Below are positions 5,403-12,327 of a stretch of DNA of 38,093 nt, piece by piece. The notes under the pieces were generated by a model. It saw nothing but the letters and a program-made list of their open reading frames with translations, was not told where the DNA came from and did no database searches. The stretch is from a virus. The stretch covers positions 1 to 38,093 of IMG/VR virus record IMGVR_UViG_3300019132_000065. One strand, given 5' to 3'. The position numbers and the translations under genes are program-made. Each line of letters opens with the position of its first letter. Position 1 is the first letter of the stretch.

Positions 5403-5737
5403 TGCGCGCCCGTCTCCGTCTCTGCTCCGAAGGCCATCTTTGGTTCTGCACGCAAGACGGTTGGATCGTCCGCAAAAGGCGGGCGGCTGATTGTACTTCC
5501 CCTTCCATCGGTCGGTTCGCCACTTCCGATGGTCGCCGCGCGGACGGGGTTTCGCCGCCTCTCGCCTCGTCCGCGCGTGAGTTTCTCTTCGCGCCGAACT
5601 GCCCCCTTGCACACCCTGGCGCGAAGCGGACGGCAGACGTCTCTCCTGGCTGTTCTGCCGTCCGCTTTTTCCTTCATCCCCGTGCTCATGGTCACAGGAT
5701 CGAGCATCGGGCCGCTTCCGTCATTGGCAATCGATAG
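5402..5737 (+). CDS. doubtful open frame (111 codons) between Cro-position gene and CII-like gene
   Basis: The ATG overlaps the TGA of the Cro-position gene by one base, which favours a real start. The first 28 residues (with CSEGHLWFCTQDGWIV) look protein-like, but the rest is Ser/Arg/Pro-rich and reads straight through a strong intrinsic terminator at 5626-5670. Either a short protein is made and the frame is fortuitously open, or this 347-bp stretch is mostly a leader and terminator region. No other convincing gene is visible in it. Confidence 0.3.
   Translation: MRARLRLCSEGHLWFCTQDGWIVRKRRAADCTSPSIGRFATSDGRRADGVSPPLASSAREFLFAPNCPLAHPGAKRTADVSPGCSAVRFFLHPRAHGHRIEHRAASVIGNR
5626..5670 (+). 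terminator. strong intrinsic terminator before the CII-like gene
   Basis: A perfect 12-bp stem (GCGGACGGCAGA 5626-5637, TCTGCCGTCCGC 5654-5665) with a 16-nt loop is followed by TTTTT. It would stop right-promoter transcripts after the Cro-position gene unless read-through or antitermination occurs. Confidence 0.8.
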
Positions 5738-5749
5738 GGTCGTTTTGAC

Positions 5750-6259
5750 ATGGCTAAGCGCCACACCTCGGGAAGCATTTACGAGGCCCTCGACGCCCTC
5801 ATGGAGGAGATCGGGGCCAAGACCGGCGTCAACGGCTACCAAGCCGCCGCGGACGCCGAGAACGTCACGAAGTTCACGATCTACAAGCAGGTTGATCCGG
5901 ACAACCCGGCGGAAATGTCTTTCGCGCGCGTCGTCAGGCTCTCGGCTCAGTTCGGCGCCACGGCAGCCCTGCAGCATTTCGCGCAGCAGCTTGGTTGCGT
6001 GGTCGTGGAGCGCTCCCAAACGGCTGCAGACGCGAACCTCGTCACGCACCTGTCGGTGCTCGCCAGCGAGAGCGGGCAAACCATCCAGGCGATCGCGGAA
6101 GGCATCACCGATCAAAGGCTGACCGAAGAAGAACTTGCCCGGATCGTGAAGGAAACCCGCGATCTGCGTGAGGCGGCTGCTGCCGCTGAACTGGCCGCAC
6201 AGCAGAAGCTCGACGCGCTGCGCAAGGTGGCCCCGATCCGCGGAAAGGTGGCGTCATGA
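5750..6259 (+). CDS. CII-like phage regulatory protein
   Basis: This is a 169-aa protein. The first 110 residues (SIYEALDALMEEIGAKTG, FTIYKQVDPDNPAEMSFARV, LVTHLSVLASESG) match the pattern of phage regulatory CII (CP76-type) proteins, which bind DNA as oligomers and steer the lysis/lysogeny choice and replication. The C-terminal 55 residues form a long helix (TEEELARIVKETRDLREAAAAAEL), probably a coiled coil for oligomerisation. The gene opens the early-right operon after the terminator at 5626 and overlaps the GapR gene by 4 bp. Confidence 0.7.
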   Translation: MAKRHTSGSIYEALDALMEEIGAKTGVNGYQAAADAENVTKFTIYKQVDPDNPAEMSFARVVRLSAQFGATAALQHFAQQLGCVVVERSQTAADANLVTHLSVLASESGQTIQAIAEGITDQRLTEEELARIVKETRDLREAAAAAELAAQQKLDALRKVAPIRGKVAS

Positions 6260-7026
6260 GCGAGACGAACAACGTCGTTGGCGAACAGCTCGTCTCCTTC
6301 ATCGAGCGTGCCGAGCGCCTGCATGAAGAGAAGAAGGGTATCGAGAGCGATCTGAGGGAGCTCTACGCCGAAGCCAAGGGCAACGGCTTCGACACGAAGG
6401 CCATGAAGAAGGTCCTCGCCCGGCGCCGCAAGGACTATGCGGAGCTGCAGGAAGAAGAGGCCATCGAAGAACTCTATCTCGATGCAATCGAGCGTGCGGA
6501 GCGCGATCGTTCCTCGCGTGCGCGCACACAGGCGCGCGACGCGCGTGAGGCCGAAACACCCAAACACGACCCCGAGACCGGAGAGATCCACGAGAACCCA
6601 CAGAGCCCCTCTAACCGCGATGTAAGCGCGGGTGACGAGGCATCCTCGGGCGCAGCTCCGCAAGGCGAAGCGCCCCACGCCGGCACAGGTAGCGAGACGC
6701 TTGCGGGTCACGAGGGGCGTAGCGCGAGGAGGGCAGGGGAAACCTTGCCCTCCGACAATTCGCCCGAAGGGGCGCCCAAGACCAAACGTCAGGTGAGGCC
6801 CGGTAGAAGCTCGCAGGAAACTGCCGCCGAAGGTCCTCAAGGCGTGACAGCCGGAGAGACGGCACCCTTGAGCGTCTCCTCCCCAACTAGCCGCCTCCCT
6901 TCATCGAGGGGAGGCGGCACTTTTGGGAAGGGCGCAGCATCCGGATCTAGCCGCCAGTCGGAGATCGCCCGGCGCTACGTGGATGCTTCGGGGACCTCCG
7001 ACGATAAGCGCGGGGTGTCGCCATGA
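6256..7026 (+). CDS. GapR (DUF2312) protein with long disordered tail
   Basis: Residues 1-78 are a GapR/DUF2312 domain: VVGEQLVSFIERAERLHEEK, then DLRELYAEAKGNGFDTKAMK and VLARRRKDYAELQEEE. GapR is an alphaproteobacterial nucleoid protein that encircles overtwisted DNA ahead of polymerases and helps topoisomerases. Cellular GapR is about 90 residues. Here another 170 residues follow, rich in Glu, Gly, Ser, Arg and Pro and probably disordered. A 12-bp hairpin followed by four Ts (6891-6923) lies inside the extension. The gene overlaps both neighbours by 4 bp. The extension may be a true linker or a frame left open by composition. Confidence 0.8.
   Translation: MSETNNVVGEQLVSFIERAERLHEEKKGIESDLRELYAEAKGNGFDTKAMKKVLARRRKDYAELQEEEAIEELYLDAIERAERDRSSRARTQARDAREAETPKHDPETGEIHENPQSPSNRDVSAGDEASSGAAPQGEAPHAGTGSETLAGHEGRSARRAGETLPSDNSPEGAPKTKRQVRPGRSSQETAAEGPQGVTAGETAPLSVSSPTSRLPSSRGGGTFGKGAASGSSRQSEIARRYVDASGTSDDKRGVSP
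6891..6923 (+). terminator. terminator-like hairpin inside the GapR gene
   Basis: CCGCCTCCCTTC (6891-6902) pairs with GAGGGGAGGCGG (6906-6917) over 12 bp with one G-U pair and a 3-nt loop, followed by CACTTTT. The U-tract is short and offset, so it may attenuate rather than fully terminate. Confidence 0.45.
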
Positions 7027-7862
7027 GTGATCCGGCGACCATCCTTGGGCAAGCGATTGCTGCTGGCCGTATCGCCGCGGGCTATCAGCCGCGCATGCCG
7101 ATCGTCCCTTTCAAGCGGGTCGGGCGTGTCCAGCCGCGTACACAGGCTGCATCCGAAGAGCCCACGGACGCTCCCGCATCAACCGAAGCAGAGCAGCCGG
7201 TGCAAGAGCAGCGTCGGATCCATACGCTCTCTGACCGGGCGCACTTACTCGTGGACGCGGTTGCAGATCGTGCGGGCATTTCCCTGGAGCAGTTCTTGCT
7301 CGATCACACGGTCGCTGCGGCGTCGGCCCGGCAGATCGCTTTCGCACTTCTGGTGCGCGCCAAGCTTGAGAGCCCGATCGAAGCAGCCTCGGCCATCGGT
7401 ATTACGCTCGGAGCCGGGCAACAGGCTCTGCGCAATCTGGACCCCGTTTTGGATCGCCAGGCGCTGCCGGTGATCCATGATCCGCACAGCTGTATCGAAG
7501 CGCTGTGGCAGCACATCGAAGGCGAGAGCCTCGCTCTGCGTTGCGTCACAGTGGCGGACTGCATCCGTTCGGCATCGCGCGCATCGGGCGTCATCGCGCG
7601 AGACATAATGGGAGCCGGCCGGGGAGTGCGCTTAGCGAAGGCCCGCCATATCGCCATGTGGCTTGCCCGGCGATACTCCGGCCGGTCCTTTCCTGAGATC
7701 GGGCGCCTCATGGGCGGGCGGGACCACACGACCGTGATAAGTGGCGTCCGCCGGGTCGACAGGGTTGTGGGCTTCGTCGAGGGCGATGAAAGCTGGGGCC
7801 TTCAGGAATGGGCTGACGCTCTCTGGCGCTTGGACTGGACGCAAGCCGGGAGGGCGCAATGA
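7023..7862 (+). CDS. DnaA domain-IV-like DNA-binding protein
   Basis: This is a 279-aa protein. Residues about 205-250 hold the DnaA C-terminal DNA-binding domain: ARHIAMWLARRYSGRSFPEI followed by GRLMGGRDHTTVISGVRRV, which includes the DHTTV signature that reads DnaA boxes. There is no AAA+ ATPase, so it cannot act as a full initiator. Residues about 60-180 are helical and unrecognised, and the first 60 look disordered. It may recruit or mislead host replication, or regulate transcription at DnaA-box-like sites. It lies between GapR and a LexA-type HTH gene, with 4-bp overlaps on both sides. Confidence 0.8.
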   Translation: MSDPATILGQAIAAGRIAAGYQPRMPIVPFKRVGRVQPRTQAASEEPTDAPASTEAEQPVQEQRRIHTLSDRAHLLVDAVADRAGISLEQFLLDHTVAAASARQIAFALLVRAKLESPIEAASAIGITLGAGQQALRNLDPVLDRQALPVIHDPHSCIEALWQHIEGESLALRCVTVADCIRSASRASGVIARDIMGAGRGVRLAKARHIAMWLARRYSGRSFPEIGRLMGGRDHTTVISGVRRVDRVVGFVEGDESWGLQEWADALWRLDWTQAGRAQ

Positions 7863-8209
7863 TCGGCCTGACCCGGAAGCAGCTCGATCTATTCCATTTC
7901 ATTCGCACTTACAGCGAATTGCACGGCATTGCTCCGACCTTCGAGGAAATGGCCGCGGCGGTCGGGCTTCGCTCGAAAAGCGGCATTCACCGGCTGCTTA
8001 CTGGCCTGGAGCAACGCGGCTGGATTGTTCGCGAGCCATTGCTCGCCAGGAGCATCCGGATCAGCGACGACGCGGCTGCGCTCCGTGTGAGCTTTGCCCC
8101 AGACGTCTCGCGCGCTCTGAGAGCCGCAGCCGCATCCCGCGGTGTCGATCCCACTGTCATCATTCAGGAGGCGGTAGCGGCCCGTGTGGGCTGCGCCGTG
8201 GCGGCATGA
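7859..8209 (+). CDS. LexA-type winged-helix regulator without peptidase
   Basis: This is a 116-aa protein. Residues 1-70 match the LexA N-terminal DNA-binding domain (LTRKQLDLFHFIRTYSELHG, IAPTFEEMAAAVGLRSKSGI, HRLLTGLEQRGWI). LexA binds SOS boxes, but this protein ends with about 45 residues that contain no S24 peptidase, so it cannot be inactivated by self-cleavage. It might compete with host LexA or control phage genes. It overlaps both neighbours by 4 bp in the replication operon. Confidence 0.8.
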   Translation: MIGLTRKQLDLFHFIRTYSELHGIAPTFEEMAAAVGLRSKSGIHRLLTGLEQRGWIVREPLLARSIRISDDAAALRVSFAPDVSRALRAAAASRGVDPTVIIQEAVAARVGCAVAA

Positions 8210-8550
8210 AGCTACTCATCTCCGAAAAGGAGATCCAGAAAGCCGCCATCGATCATTGGCGAGCCTTCGGTCTGCCTGACACGCTGGTGGCAGCGATCCC
8301 GAACGCGCGGGCCTTCGGTCAGCCCGGTCTGACGCGCGGTCTCTTCGACCTGCTCGTGATCGGCGGCGATGTTGGCGCGGGCTTCATCGAGCTCAAAACC
8401 GATCAGGGCGAACTGAGCAAACCCCAACAGGACTTCAAGCGCCTCTTGGTCATGAACAACGTTCCGTACGCCGTCACCTACGGGCGGGACCAAGTCATCG
8501 ACGTTCTGGAAACGTGGCGGATCGTCCGCAAGCAGGTGAGGGCGGCATGA
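8206..8550 (+). CDS. VRR-NUC domain nuclease
   Basis: This is a 114-aa single-domain protein of the VRR-NUC family (PD-(D/E)XK fold). Visible motifs are AAIPNARAFGQPGLTRGLFD carrying the catalytic Asp, GFIELKTDQGELS carrying E-x-K, and the PQQDFKRLL helix. Stand-alone VRR-NUC proteins in phages cleave Holliday junctions or branched DNA. The ATG at 8206 overlaps the preceding stop (ATGA), which excludes longer starts. It precedes a DNA methyltransferase, also with a 4-bp overlap. Confidence 0.85.
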   Translation: MKLLISEKEIQKAAIDHWRAFGLPDTLVAAIPNARAFGQPGLTRGLFDLLVIGGDVGAGFIELKTDQGELSKPQQDFKRLLVMNNVPYAVTYGRDQVIDVLETWRIVRKQVRAA

Positions 8551-9236
8551 AGGCTCTCCCGTTTGGATCCTCCGCCGTCATGGCCCGGCGCGTCGAGCCG
8601 CCGAACTCGCTGGATTTCTTCCCGACGCCACCATGGGCAACGCGCGCTCTTATGGAGCATGTGTTGCTGCCGCTCCGCCTTTCCCGCCGGCAGGAAGGCC
8701 ATGTGTGGGAGCCCGCGTGCGGCGAAGGGCACATGAGCGAGGTGCTCAAGGAATACTTCGCGTCTGTCGCGGCCTCCGATGTGTTCGCCTATGGGCGCGG
8801 CAGCGTCATGGATTTCTTGTCGGTCGAACGCGACCGGCCAGAGGCGGATTGGATTATCACGAACCCGCCGTTCAAGACAGCCGAAGAGTTTGCGCTGCGA
8901 GCCCTGGACCTTGCCTCTGACGGCGTGGCGTTCCTGGTGCGCTCTGTTTGGCTCGAGGGCAGCGGGCGCTACGAGAGGCTCTTCCGAGACAACCCTCCGG
9001 CCATCATCGCGCAATTCTGCGAGCGGGTGCCGATGGTCAAAGGCCGTTGGGATCCGAAAGCCTCGACAGCCACAAGCTACGCCTGGGTTGTTTGGCTCAA
9101 AGGCGTCCAAAGCGGCGGAACCGTATTCATGTGGATCCCGCCCGGACAACGCGCAGCTCTGACGCGTCCCGATGATGTGCAGCGGTTCACGGCGGTAGCT
9201 GAGATGCCTCTGCTGAGTAACGAGGTGGCAGCATGA
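8547..9236 (+). CDS. class I DNA adenine methyltransferase-like protein
   Basis: This is a 229-aa protein. WEPACGEGHMSEVL near residue 53 is the SAM-binding motif I, and WIITNPPFKTAEEF near residue 104 is the N-P-P-F catalytic motif of N6-adenine methyltransferases. No separate target-recognition domain is visible. Phage enzymes of this kind modify their own DNA against host restriction or mark replication origins. The start ATG at 8547 overlaps the VRR-NUC stop by 4 bp, and the stop overlaps the Rep-like gene by 4 bp. Confidence 0.8.
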   Translation: MKALPFGSSAVMARRVEPPNSLDFFPTPPWATRALMEHVLLPLRLSRRQEGHVWEPACGEGHMSEVLKEYFASVAASDVFAYGRGSVMDFLSVERDRPEADWIITNPPFKTAEEFALRALDLASDGVAFLVRSVWLEGSGRYERLFRDNPPAIIAQFCERVPMVKGRWDPKASTATSYAWVVWLKGVQSGGTVFMWIPPGQRAALTRPDDVQRFTAVAEMPLLSNEVAA

Positions 9237-10195
9237 GCTGGTATGCCGTCAGTTGGGCTAGGGCTCAGCAATGCGGCTCGCCCGCCCTGAAGGTCACGCT
9301 CATGGTGTTGGCAGAGTTCGCCAATGACCAGAACCTTGCATGGCCTTCGCAGCGCACCTTGTCGACCGCAACTGAGCAATCGGTTGATACGGTCGCTCGG
9401 TCTCTCCGAAAGCTGGAAGAGAAGGGCTTCATCGAGCGTGCCGGCGAGAAGAAGCGCCCGGACGGCGGGAAGTCGGTTGTCGTGTACCGGCTGCTCTTCG
9501 ATGGCGAGCGTTTTGAGCGGGAGTCTCAGGCAAACAGGAGCCCTAAGAGCAATACCGCAGATTGCGGCATTGGCAATACCGCAGATTGCGGCATTGGCAA
9601 TACCGCAGATTGCGGGGAGCAATACCGCACTGAAGACGGGACCAAACCCGCAAATTGCGGGGACAAGAACCTAACCAATAAACCACCAAAAGAACCTACC
9701 CCCAACCCCAACGGGGAATTGGGCGAGGGTTCTTCGATTGAGGATCAGATCGAGAAGATGCCCTCCAAGACGGCAGCAGAGCGCTTCGACCGACTGCGCG
9801 AGGCATGGCCGTCTGATCCGACCGTCAACTGGCTCAATGTCGAGAAGAGGTTCTTTCAGCTCTCGGCATCCGACCAGGCGGATGCTGCACGGATCGCCCC
9901 TCGGTACGTGGCCTACTGCGAGCAGATTGGCCGCAAGCTGAAATTCCCGGGCAACTGGATACGGGACCGCGGCTGGGAAGGCTTCATCGAGGAAGAGCGC
10001 AAGGCGGTTGCTGCCGCCGCCAAGGCCAGTGTTCGGGTGTTCGTTCGCGAGGGAACCCCGGCTTGGGAGGCATGGCGAGCCTACGACGTGGCTCATGGCC
10101 GCGTGCCTCGCACGGCGCATTGGTCCAGGGAGCACCGGGCCAACGGCTGGTGGTTCGACACGCTGTTCCCGCCCGAAGATCCAGCGCCATCGTGA
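9233..10195 (+). CDS. HTH replication protein carrying iterons in its gene
   Basis: This is a 320-aa protein. Residues 1-90 are an HTH_36-type winged helix (LAWPSQRTLSTATEQSVDTV, ARSLRKLEEKGFIERAGEK) as in phage and plasmid replication initiators. Residues about 106-150 are low-complexity with three copies of NTADCG. The C-terminal half (KRFFQLSASDQADAARIAPR, FPGNWIRDRGWEGF) resembles phage replication proteins that load helicases. The repeat peptide is encoded by DNA iterons, so the origin likely lies within the gene, as in lambda O. No helicase or primase follows, so host replication proteins must be recruited. Confidence 0.8.
   Translation: MSWYAVSWARAQQCGSPALKVTLMVLAEFANDQNLAWPSQRTLSTATEQSVDTVARSLRKLEEKGFIERAGEKKRPDGGKSVVVYRLLFDGERFERESQANRSPKSNTADCGIGNTADCGIGNTADCGEQYRTEDGTKPANCGDKNLTNKPPKEPTPNPNGELGEGSSIEDQIEKMPSKTAAERFDRLREAWPSDPTVNWLNVEKRFFQLSASDQADAARIAPRYVAYCEQIGRKLKFPGNWIRDRGWEGFIEEERKAVAAAAKASVRVFVREGTPAWEAWRAYDVAHGRVPRTAHWSREHRANGWWFDTLFPPEDPAPS
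9551..9660. repeat. iteron array, candidate phage origin
   Basis: Tandem 24-bp units (9551-9574, 9575-9598, shortened 9599-9620) each contain the palindrome CCGCAGATTGCGG, with cores at 9555-9567, 9579-9591 and 9603-9615. A half-site follows at 9625-9629 and a variant CCGCAAATTGCGG at 9648-9660. An A/C-rich, G-poor stretch follows (about 9668-9700). Palindromic iterons inside an initiator gene next to a strand-biased tract resemble lambdoid origins. Confidence 0.7.
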
Positions 10196-10248
10196 GGGGA
10201 TGTCCACCGATCCGCCCCGCCCGTCTCAGCACCACTGGATTTCCCGAC

Positions 10249-10866
10249 ATGGCCAAGAGCAAGAACCGCCGCAAGAAGCATCAACCTCGCCGCTACAGCC
10301 CTTCGGCCCTCACGCACCATGTGGCGAAGGTGTCTCGCGTTCCGGCGCCTGAAGGGATCGATCCGAGTGCTGATTGGTATGTCGTCTGCACGAACATCCG
10401 GTGCGAGCGCAGGGCTCAACTTGGGCTTGATCAGAAGGGTTACAAAACCTTCCTCCCGCAGCTCCGCAAAGAGGTGAAGAGCGGCCGCCAGACGAAAGAG
10501 GTCACCCGTCCACTCTTCCCGCGCTACCTGCTCGTCAGCATCGGCGACAAGCCTTGGTATCCCATTCGCCACGTCGACGGCGTGCTATCTATCATCCGGA
10601 ATGAGAACGGGCCTATCCGGGTGCCCACACGCTTCGTTGAAGAGCTGGTGCATCTGCACAACGAAGCTGGTCTTGATCTACCGGAGAACGTTGCAGAGCC
10701 GATGCCTGCGCCCGGTGAATCGGTAACGATCAAAGATGGGCCGTTCGCTAACCTCATCGCTACGATCGAGGCTGTGCTTCCAAGCGGACGAGCGAAGATC
10801 CTTGTGGATATCTTCGGTCGCGCAACCGAGATGGAGGTTGACGCTTCGCAACTTCGCGCGGCCTGA
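10249..10866 (+). CDS. NusG/RfaH-like transcription factor
   Basis: This is a 205-aa protein. After a basic N-terminal tail (MAKSKNRRKKHQPRRY) it has an NGN domain at about residues 42-150 (DWYVVCTNIRCERRAQLGLD, TRPLFPRYLLVSI) and a KOW domain at the C-terminus (PGESVTIKDGPFANLIATIE). NusG paralogues bind the RNA polymerase clamp and change pausing and termination. Placed last in the replication operon and just before a terminator and the late genes, it may promote read-through into the morphogenesis operon. ATG 10249 was chosen because an earlier in-frame start lies within the Rep gene. Confidence 0.85.
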   Translation: MAKSKNRRKKHQPRRYSPSALTHHVAKVSRVPAPEGIDPSADWYVVCTNIRCERRAQLGLDQKGYKTFLPQLRKEVKSGRQTKEVTRPLFPRYLLVSIGDKPWYPIRHVDGVLSIIRNENGPIRVPTRFVEELVHLHNEAGLDLPENVAEPMPAPGESVTIKDGPFANLIATIEAVLPSGRAKILVDIFGRATEMEVDASQLRAA

Positions 10867-10991
10867 GGTATTTACTTAAGGTAGTGATTTGCGGTGTCTG
10901 TGTGCTCGGCCTCTGGCCTTTGAGCTCGACCGCGTAGGGTGAAGGGCAGGACCTGCTTTCACCCACAAGTGCGGAGCATGCGCGCCGTCTG

Positions 10992-11020
10992 GCCCCGACG
11001 AGAGATCGCCGGGGCTTTTT
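10992..11020 (+). terminator. intrinsic terminator between early and late genes
   Basis: GCCCCG (10992-10997) pairs with CGGGGC (11010-11015) and is followed by TTTTT. It lies in the 201-bp gap (10867-11067) between the NusG-like gene and the late cluster. The rest of the gap holds no gene or tRNA that I can see. Confidence 0.7.
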
Positions 11021-11067
11021 CGTGCCCAGCGGCTTCCTGACCTTCGATGAGGATGGGGAATAACCCT

Positions 11068-11379
11068 ATGCGAATGATCCGACGGTGCGACCGCAGCCAG
11101 ACGGGCTGGAACAATGCCGATATCGACGTGGCGTTCCAGCTCTTCTCGTGCGGGATGGTCTGGGACGGCAATCTCGCCAGCAAGTCGAGCCGGGATCATT
11201 TCGTGACGCATGGCTACGCCGTTCGTCACAACGGCATGCAATCGCTGACGGGACGAGGTGTCCTGCATTTCCTGACCACGCCAGCGGTGTGGTGGTCGGC
11301 TTTCTGCCGTTGGCGGAACTGGAGCCGTAATCCTCTGGTGGCCGATGCTGCCCGTATCAAGCGCGCGATGACCTCATGA
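11068..11379 (+). CDS. hypothetical phage protein
   Basis: This is a 103-aa protein with a central block, MVWDGNLASKSSRDHFVTHG followed by YAVRHNGMQSLTG, that looks like a conserved phage family, and a Trp-rich C-terminus (AVWWSAFCRWRNW). Function unknown. ATG 11068 has GGGG nine bases upstream; ATG 11047 would add seven residues and has no clear ribosome site. It precedes an HNH gene and the terminase, so it may belong to the packaging module. Confidence 0.65.
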   Translation: MRMIRRCDRSQTGWNNADIDVAFQLFSCGMVWDGNLASKSSRDHFVTHGYAVRHNGMQSLTGRGVLHFLTTPAVWWSAFCRWRNWSRNPLVADAARIKRAMTS

Positions 11380-11403
11380 CCATCCCCGATCCCAAGACCA
11401 GGT

Positions 11404-11769
11404 ATGCCCGCCCCCCTCGACCGCCGCATCCGCAACCGTGAGCATGACGCGAAGCGGAGAGCGGATAAGCCATGGCGGAACTGGTACAAGCTTTCCGAAT
11501 GGCGAACGGCTCGTGAGGCGCAGCTTGCCAAGCAGCCCTTGTGCGAGCGGCATCTAGCCCGAAGCGAGATCGTCCCGGCTGACACGGTGAACCATCGCAA
11601 GCCGCATCGAGGCGATTGGGCTTTGTTCATCGACCCCGCCAATCATGAGAGCGTATGCAAAGGCTGCCATGACAGCGCAGTGCAACGCGAAGAGAAGCGC
11701 GGATACCCGATCGGATGTGACAATACAGGACGGCCGCGAGACCCTTCCCACCCCTGGAACCGCAGGTGA
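11404..11769 (+). CDS. HNH endonuclease beside terminase
   Basis: This is a 121-aa protein with KPWRNWYKLSEWRTAREAQL, then LCERHL, the central VNHRKPHRGDW and the final NHESVCKGCHDSAVQ, a complete HNH finger. In HK97-type phages the HNH protein encoded next to the terminase is needed for cos-site cleavage together with both terminase subunits. Its position 117 bp upstream of the small terminase gene fits this role well. Confidence 0.85.
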   Translation: MPAPLDRRIRNREHDAKRRADKPWRNWYKLSEWRTAREAQLAKQPLCERHLARSEIVPADTVNHRKPHRGDWALFIDPANHESVCKGCHDSAVQREEKRGYPIGCDNTGRPRDPSHPWNRR

Positions 11770-11886
11770 CCGGGGGGGCATCAAAAGTTGACGGCCCTGG
11801 GGGCCGCCACCGGCAGGGGCCCAGCGTTCGCACTGCGAGCAATTTCAGAACAAAAAGTTGAGGGCAGTACGAAGTACTGATCTGGC
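11770..11886. other. candidate packaging (cos/pac) region
   Basis: This 117-bp gap between the HNH gene and the small terminase has a G-run, two copies of AAAAGTTGA (one at about 11784, one at about 11853) and a perfect 6-3-6 inverted repeat CAGTAC-GAA-GTACTG (11865-11879). The location is where HK97-like phages carry cos. No cleavage site can be read from the sequence alone. Confidence 0.4.
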
Positions 11887-12327
11887 ATGAGCGTGGTCGG
11901 AATCGACGGGACTGGCGAGATCGTCCCGGAGCCGGATTGGGGTTCGCTGTTCAACGATGAACTCGAGATCGCCGCAGCCCGGGAGCATTGGCGGATCATC
12001 ACGACGGAGCTGAAGGAGCGTAGCCTACTCTCCCCCGGCAACGGACATTCGATCCAGCGCCTGATCTGCTCCTACATCTGCTACGACCGCGCCGCACGAG
12101 AAGTCGCCGAGCATGGCGCGGTCGTGAAGCCTCGTCGCGGCAACAGCAAGGCTATCGCGCGCCTCAGCCCGTATTTCACTGCCATGCGTGAGGCGGGGTC
12201 CGACGCCGCTGCCCTGGAAGCCGAATTAGGCCTATCCCCGCGCCGTCGCGGATCGGTGACAAAGGTTGAACGTGGCAAGAAAGCCTCGCGAGCAGCAGAC
12301 AGCTACCTCCGCTCGGTTTCCAAATGA
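11887..12327 (+). CDS. terS: terminase small subunit, P27-like
   Basis: This 146-aa protein is of the P27/Terminase_4 type. After an N-terminal arm there is a helical core (AAAREHWRIITTELKERSLL, LICSYICYDRAAREV) and a C-terminal part ending SPYFTAMREAGSDAAALEAE, then a basic tail. The small subunit binds the packaging site and regulates the large subunit. It lies upstream of the large-terminase gene and overlaps it by 56 bp. Confidence 0.8.
   Translation: MSVVGIDGTGEIVPEPDWGSLFNDELEIAAAREHWRIITTELKERSLLSPGNGHSIQRLICSYICYDRAAREVAEHGAVVKPRRGNSKAIARLSPYFTAMREAGSDAAALEAELGLSPRRRGSVTKVERGKKASRAADSYLRSVSK

Noticed and set aside
9551-9660. CRISPR-like repeats
   Set aside because: Tandem units of about 24 bp with no spacers, inside a coding gene; they fit iterons rather than a CRISPR array.
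10867-11067. tRNA or tmRNA gene in the gap before the late genes
   Set aside because: No cloverleaf or T-arm consensus is visible; only a terminator is supported.
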